From Plasmodiophora brassicae (taxonomy: Eukaryota; Endomyxa: Phytomyxea; Phytomyxea; Plasmodiophorida), in assembly GCA_036867785.1 (NCBI GenBank), contig CP145427.1, forward strand, positions 658,822 through 722,821: a stretch of 64,000 nt of DNA. The letters are read 5' to 3'. The notes beneath the pieces were generated by a model, which ran no database searches, had not been told where the DNA came from, and was given only the letters and a program-made list of their open reading frames with translations. The position numbers were made by a program, and so were the translations under genes. Below, one piece after another: positions 57,988-64,000 of the stretch. Within the stretch, counting starts at the first letter, position 1. Every line of letters begins with the position of its first letter.

Positions 57988-59255
57988 ATGGCAAGCTCGC
58001 GCCGGCACGTTGCGAGGATCGCGATCACGGCCGCTACCCTACTGATGTTGTACGGCACCGCGATACTGTACCAGCTGACATTTGCCGAACCTGCATTGCT
58101 TCTGCCGTCAGAGGCGGATCAAATCGGCAGCCAGATGTTCGTCTTCTTCTATGAAAGCCCGTACTGGGGCGCCCCCTACCCACGCAGGACCTATGAATGC
58201 GGCGGCGCCGATGCGCGTTTCGAGAAGGTCATGATCACCTCCGCGAAACGATACCGGCACGTGGCAGGTTCGTCCGGTTCCATGCATATCAACGTGCCCG
58301 GTCATCTAACAATGCCTTTGGTGCCAGGTGCGCTCGTTTTCCAGCCATCGCGATATTATGAGCCCCGGGACCGCAAGTCGGTGCCGTGGGTGATGGATAC
58401 GCTGGAGAACCCGGCGGTAAGAACGATATCGTCCAGCGTGTTCCGCCAACTCGATTACGCCATGTCGTATCGATACGATAGTGATGGGACTGACCTGGAG
58501 TACGCCACCGGCCTACTGAGTGAAGGCGGCCTAGAGGCCTCCATTCGACGGCTAACCGCATCGGTCGATATGTCGATGAAGGACCGCTCGAGGCCAATCT
58601 TCTGGGTGGCGTCCAACTGCGTTGCCGCCAATGGACGAACGAACCTCGTTCGCGAGCTCATGAAGCACATCCCGGTGGCCAGCTACGGCCCGTGCCTAAA
58701 CAATGCGCATGGCGATAACGGACGGGGCAACACAGAATCCGTTGTTAACCTGCCCGAGCACTGGGCCAAGGTCCACAAGTTCTACCTCGCCTTCGAGAAC
58801 GACAATTGCGTCGATTACATCTCAGGTAGGTGCAAATGCCTTCGTTGACGTTTGCGCTCCATGTTGAGGTTCGTGTACTAGAGAAGTACTACAAGACTAT
58901 CAAGGCGGGCCTGGTCCCGGTCGTCGACGGCCCCCGGGTGTACCCGAACTGGGTGCAGCCGACAGCCCACTCTATCATTCATGTCGACGATTTCGCGTCA
59001 ATCTCCGATTTGGCGGCGTTCCTCCACAAGCTGAACAATGACGACGACCTGTACCTGGAGTACCTGTCGCACAGGACCGGGAAGGCCCCGTTGCAACCTG
59101 CGTTCACCAAGTTCCTCAGCCGGCTATCGCAACCCACAACGGCCGGGGAGCGTTGGTGCCGAGTGGCATCCATGATAGCTAGCGGAAAACCATCACGGAA
59201 GATCGATATGAAGGATGACCAGTGCCAACACGGCAAATGGAAGCACCTGTCATGA
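57988..59255 (+). CDS. GT10 alpha-1,3-fucosyltransferase-like enzyme
   Basis: Two exons, 57988-58825 and 58882-59255, joined by a 56-base intron in phase; 403 residues. A type II anchor lies at about 11-28 (AITAATLLMLYGTAILYQL), followed by a lumenal domain. GT10 landmarks are WVMDTLENP, DYAMSYRYDSD, FWVASNCVAANGRTNLVREL, YGPCLNN, FYLAFENDNCVDYISEKYYK and AGLVPVVDGP. The enzyme would move fucose from GDP-fucose to glycans in the Golgi. The frame is open upstream, but the codon at 57874 is not ATG and the text before 57988 is poor. It is the last clearly intact gene before the telomere. Confidence 0.85.
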
Positions 59256-62230
59256 CCTTCAGAAGAGAGAAACGCTCGCCTGCTTTACAAGGGGTTGTTT
59301 CTGAGTTTGGGCCACCGTCAGCTGAGCACAACGGTGCGGTTGGAAAGAGCAGGAAAAATCAGAGGCAGCTGGGCTGTTTTATTTGGCATATGTGTCACCG
59401 TCCCTCTCGTATCGCCGAGAATGAGTAGACCCGTTTGACAGGTGACAACCCGTGAAGCATGAAGAAATCCGCCCAAGCGTCATTGGCGAACTGCCATTTA
59501 TGGGACCGTGCCGAGCAGGTGCCATCTCCGTGGTGGGCGTCGTCAGCACGGCAGACGACCCGACGACGCTGCCGCCAACGCGGCCTACTGCGATATCGTA
59601 CTCTGCCGCCCGGTCGACACCGTACGGCACAAGTGGTCCAGACCCAGATGCGCCGGCCTGCCCTGTCCGCTCGCGCCGACGTCGCCGCCGCCGAACAGAG
59701 GCACGGGTCAACGCGACCGCTACGACCTCAATACGGCGTGCTGGACGCCAGGCGACGTTTCCGACACGTCTGCGAGATCGTACTGCACCTTGACGATAGG
59801 TACAAGTCATCGCCTGCTGCACAGTCACGCAGGCCTTCTGACACGCTGGACGTCATAGGTCTGCCGTCGCCTGCCGTCGAAGCGGGATGGGTACAACGTC
59901 GCGCAGGCCTGGTGGCGCACTCGTCGTCCGACGACTGCTACGACTTGGCATGCCGCGCCCCAGCCCTGCACCATGCGCCGGTGGCTGGCTGACCAGCCAG
60001 GGTCGGCGCCGACCTCCCTGTCTGCGCGTCGAGCGGTGCCTGCCTGCCTGCGCGTCGAGCGGTGCCTGCCTGCCTGCGCTGTGTTCGGCATCGCATGTCG
60101 CAAGTCCTCGACGTCCCGAGGCGCGTGATCGCCGTACCAGCGACTGTTGCGGCATCGTCGATGCATCCTGCAGGATGTCTGCAGACGCGCCGAACACTTC
60201 TGGGCGAACGCCATGCACTGGTACGGATTGTCGCCTAATGCAAAGGACCAGGTCCTCACACGTTCTGCACAGTACCCGCACCTCGCGTGTCGCCAACGAC
60301 CTGTCGCGCCTGCTTGTCCTGCATGCGTCCTCGCCGTGGTCGTCGTCGACCGGCGCCACCGGCAAACACGGCCGCCTACGACCGTAACAGGGCGCTGCTG
60401 CCCGCCTGTTCACCTCCTGGTCAGCGGCGTGTCGTCGCCCTGATTGCTCTAGTCACCGACCCCCGGATACGCCTTCCTGCCCCTGCTTGCGTCCATGTCG
60501 ACGTCGCCGCCGACCATATCTGCACGGGCCAACACATTCACGACGAAGACAACGTCCCTGCGACGCCGCCACCACTCAACACCACGGGTCAACAGATCCA
60601 CCACGACCGCGAACGTTCTGAAGGACGCCTGCTGACGCACCAGATACATCTGGCCGGACGCCCTGCACCTTCACGGCAGGTTCGAGTCGACGCCTGATGA
60701 TGCACAGGGTCCCGGGACATTTGACATTCTGGACAGGACTCGAGTGCCGTCGCCTATCCAGCATGAGGACCTGCAGCGCAGCAGGCATCATGGCGATAAC
60801 TCTGCTTTTCTGCGAGGTGAAGGCCCATTAACCTGTTGCCTTTCGAACCGGCTGACATTCATGTCGTTACCGGCAGGCGCCAGCGTTGCTGCTCAGAATC
60901 CAGGCGAGTTCGGAACCATCGTTGTTGCCGCGTCGGCCCCTGCTGGTACTGGTTTGACGAATTGTGCATCTCCAGCCTGGCTGACATCCCCGGTATTCTG
61001 GCAGACACTGGCGATGCTGCTAAGAATCCTGACGAGTGCTGTGTCACCCCTGTTGCCGCCGTGCGCCCTTTCTGATGCTGGTCGGCAGGCGTCACGTAAT
61101 CGACTTCCTGTTCTGGTCGACCTTCAGGCGACTGCAAGCTGCTTGAACCACTCCATTCTGGTACGCCGTCCGTCGATTCCCCATGGTATCGCATCGCTTT
61201 TGAACGATTCTGCTTGTATTGCAGGTACCGCCCTGGACCGGCTCGACGCCATACGACGCGGTGTCCCTTCGCGTATGTCACATGCCCATTCCATTCGGTG
61301 CAAGAATCTGATCCCGACCACTGAAGAACTGTCGCCCGGTGAGGCCATCATCGTGCGTCCAGATGCGCCACGTGTCCTGTATGGCCTGGCTGACACATAG
61401 ATCAGGCCGTCAGTTCCATAGCACGTACAGTGACAATCCGCCCAGACATTCTAACCGCTGTCCTACAGGTCGGCCCTAACGCGCCTGCCTGCCCTGCCCG
61501 AGCCCACGCTGATGTCGCCGCCCACCATCATCACTGACGGCCGGATTCACTACGACCAGAACACGTCCTGCTGGACGCCTGCCAGCGAGCCCGATACGTC
61601 TGGGCGAACGTGCGGCCCCTCCTGGACAGGTACGATTCTTTGCCCGATGCATCGAGTCGGGCACTCTAACACGTGATGGACAGAACACGCCTACAGTCAG
61701 CCGCCGTTTCCCGTCCAGCGTGAACACCAGCAAGACAGCAGTTGTGCTGCGACGGCGAGCTGGGGACAACGTCGCGCCGACCTGCTCCTCAGCTGAGGTG
61801 GCACGCGGGCGGCAAGCCGATCGCTGCAATCGGTCGCGAGCTCACCTGCACTGCACCATGCGTCTACGCCCGTCCGACAAACCAAGGTCATCGTCGAGGC
61901 CCCCATCTGCTTGCACATCGGCGCCTGCCTGTCCTGCATGCCGTCGAGCAGGGCGGCGCCGCCTATCGTCCGTTGCCGCCGATTGACATGCGAACGCCTA
62001 CCTGCCATCGACGACCCGCCGCCATCCCGGCCGGCGTATTGCCACAACCAGACCCGTTCAATACAAGCTCACCGTGTCGTCACACGCGTACAACGACCGT
62101 GCACATTCGTCCTGGCGTCACCGGGCGCCCAACGGTAGCCTTTGCTGCAACCGTTGCCGTGGAGGCGAACTTGGCGCTCCTCGGGGTGATCGTCAGCTAT
62201 GCATGCATTCGTCAGGCACCAGAATGAGGT
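59256..62230. other. Subtelomeric region with diverged repeats, no confident gene
   Basis: Open frames exist (for example 60744-61400, 218 residues), but none has a family likeness and their text is typical of GC-rich noncoding DNA. At least four spots share a related stretch: about 59640-59830, 60130-60260, 60460-60700 and 61470-61690. In translation they read like ADVAA...LRP...LLDACQRARYVWA and variants. They look like old copies of one subtelomeric unit. A 26-base unit (gcgcgtcgagcggtgcctgc plus ctgcct) is repeated near 60029-60080. Confidence 0.5.
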
Positions 62231-62513
62231 CAACGGACGGATCCGAGCACACGTCGTCGATCGCGATGGGATGATGTCGCATTACGGTTCGGACGTCAAG
62301 TTCACGAGCCTTCGCCCACAGATGGTGGGAGATACCATCCACAGTGTCAGGTGCGTAGCTGCTGCACGTCCGGCATCGCGAAATTTGCAGTGCCGCCAGA
62401 CTCAGTGGCAATATGTTGTCAGCGCACACCATCATCAATCGGTGATCGACGAGGCTGATGAAGGCACCGGCTGACAATAATGCTCATTTGGGTCAAGCTT
62501 CTCCAAGTATCGG

Positions 62514-62871
62514 TGAACAAGCGAAAGTTTCGTTTCCATCGACCACCCGTGGTAGTGTAGAAAACATTCAACTACTCAGCGCCTGCGAGGAACGGTGACA
62601 ATTCCTATTGCATAAATACGTAGGTGTTGCTGTAGAGTGCTCGTATATTCTCTGATTGTCACTATCATCGACAGAACGATCAGCACAGAGAAATTGAAAA
62701 GTTTCGTTTCCATTTTGACCACCCGTGATACTGAAGAAAACATTCAACTACTCAGCGCCGTCGAGGAATGGACACAATTACTATTGCTAAAATACGTAGC
62801 AGTTGCTCTAGACTACTCGTTTGCTCTATGATTGTCACTATCATGTACAGAAAGAGGAGCACAGAGAATTG
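62514..62871. repeat. Two tandem copies of a ~174-base AT-richer unit
   Basis: The words aaagtttcgtttccat, aaaacattcaactactcagcg, tgattgtcactatcat and cacagagaa occur in the same order at about 62524-62690 and again at 62698-62865, giving a spacing of about 174 bases. The copies differ by many substitutions and small indels. The unit is much more AT-rich than the rest of the window. Confidence 0.85.
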
Positions 62872-63176
62872 AATCCACGCAGGGCCCGCGCGCGGCGACG
62901 TTGGGTCCGTCTGCATGCCGACCATTTCAGATCTGGCGAGACTAGCAACCGGTAAAGACGCGGTAGCGCAACGCGCACGTAGAACAGTTGGTCCCGCCCA
63001 ATTCCAGGCAAACGCGTCTTCGCGACCACCTTAACCATGAGCATACGTGTGGCCACGGGCCAAGTCGAACGTCTCGGATGAGTCGACCTGCCACGACGCT
63101 CTTCTGCCAGGTTACGCCATGCAATGCAGACCCGTCCATTGCGTTATTGAAATGGAAAGCATCCGGGGCAGGTTTA

Positions 63177-63640
63177 TTATACACGGGCGGCCATGCACCG
63201 ATAGAACAGCATGCGGTAGACGCGCCTGGTTAGCAGGCCGGCGACATGCGGGTCTCGATACCGCACGAGGCGACTGGTGTCGCAGAAGGCCCAGCAGCCA
63301 CTCGCCTGCTTCACCCAGGACACGTAGTGTCCTTGGTCTTGACCAAGACGCTGGGTGTCACCACCCTGGTAGTCGACGAGACCGACCAACTCGAAGTACG
63401 CCGGGCCAACCTGGACAACCGGCATCTGATGCAGGCCTGTGTCCGCTGAACTGCCCCTGTTCATCAACGAGTTCCTCGCCCTGTCCATGGTTCGGACAAC
63501 CACATCTCTGGGGTCAGGTTGCACCTTCACATCCGCCGATCGACCCGTGGCGCGACACTGATATTGTTCGTATCCCAGGCGTTTCGGCACCTCTGTACGC
63601 AACCGGCGAATGAAGATGGATGCCGGGCAACGTAAAGCAG
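63177..63640 (-). pseudogene. Ubiquitin-specific protease, C-terminal part only, at the telomere
   Basis: The minus frame ending at 63177 reads YFELVGLVDYQGG, GHYVSWVKQASGCWAFCDTS and TRRVYRMLFYRC. This is the catalytic His box of USP-type deubiquitinases (YxLxGVVxHxG, GHYxxxV, W..FDDS, AYxLFY). The N-terminal half with the catalytic Cys box would have to lie to the right, but the telomere begins 60-70 bases beyond the last coding-like text. The gene is therefore cut off by the chromosome end and cannot encode an active protease, unless unseen exons exist. The frame is intact over about 150 residues, so the loss may be recent. Confidence 0.6.
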
Positions 63641-63703
63641 ACGCCGATCCCGCGGTGGGTGCAATCTCGGCGCGATCGTCTACGCGACGTCGCTGCAAGT
63701 CAC

Positions 63704-64000
63704 GGGTTTTTTAGGGTTTTTTTAGGGTTTTTTAGGGTTTTTTAGGGTTTTTTAGGGTTTTTTAGGGTTTTTTTAGGGTTTTTAGGGTTTAGGGTTTTTA
63801 GGGTTTAGGGGGTTAGGGTTTTTAGGGTTTTAGGGTTTTAGGGTTTTAGGGTTTTTAGGGTTTTAGGGTTTTAGGGTTTTAGGGTTTTAGGGTTTTAGGG
63901 TTTTAGGGTTTTAGGGTTTTAGGGTTTTAGGGTTTTAGGTTTTAGGGTTTTTTAGGGTTTTTAGGGTTTTAGGGTTTTTTAGGGTTTTTTAGGGTTTTAA
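63704..64000 (+). repeat. Telomere array, TTTTAGGG and variants
   Basis: About 30 repeats ending in AGGG. Units vary: TTTTTTAGGG at the inner end, mixed TTTAGGG/TTTTTAGGG in 63775-63830, a regular TTTTAGGG block in 63830-63940, then TTTTTTAGGG again near the edge. The G-rich strand points right, as expected at a right chromosome end. No gene follows. Confidence 0.97.

Overview
This window is a chromosome end from a GC-rich, intron-bearing protist. The last ~300 bases (63704-64000) are a TTTTAGGG-type telomere array with the G-rich strand running toward the right edge, so the true end of the chromosome lies at or just beyond base 64000. Genes are close together and sit on both strands. Most are cut by introns of about 40-77 bases with GT-AG ends; I rebuilt exon chains by matching splice sites to reading phase and to conserved family motifs. 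No tRNA, rRNA or CRISPR array was seen. The telomere type, high GC, tiny introns, flagellar/ciliary genes and receptor-rich content fit a plasmodiophorid (Rhizaria) such as Plasmodiophora. That assignment is inference from general knowledge, not proven here.

Left part (1-8800) is a graveyard with a few live genes: a gene running off the left edge, a truncated PIF/Harbinger-type transposase, a fossil Ty3-type integrase end, a complete Crinkler-like gene (PD-(D/E)XK nuclease plus kinase), a relic kinase fragment, a genomic copy of part of the downstream ABC gene, a 7TM protein with a PA-like ectodomain, a membrane-anchored kinase with odd catalytic motifs and another relic kinase fragment.

The middle (9290-33930) is a dense housekeeping/regulatory block: a 14-exon ABCG transporter, a Sel1-repeat protein, two double-Zn2Cys6 proteins, a palmitoyltransferase whose DHHC motif reads DHCC, a protein with an MGC acylation-type start, a YqgF-like nuclease, a FAN/NSMAF-type BEACH-WD40 protein, a small unknown protein, an ISWI remodeller, a codon-length minisatellite, a TTC23-like TPR protein, a membrane protein, a 3-ketoacyl-CoA thiolase and a helical protein.

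The right-middle (34000-59300) holds surface and signalling genes: a tandem pair of leucine-rich-repeat/SUEL-lectin receptors, a G-protein alpha subunit, a 787-residue unknown protein, a C2 protein, NUDCD2, a CDK9/12-like kinase with a C-terminal RS tail, an RRM protein, a 1,688-residue TmcB-like protein and a GT10 fucosyltransferase. The final 4.5 kb is subtelomeric, with diverged repeats and a ubiquitin-protease C-terminus lying against the telomere without its N-terminal half.
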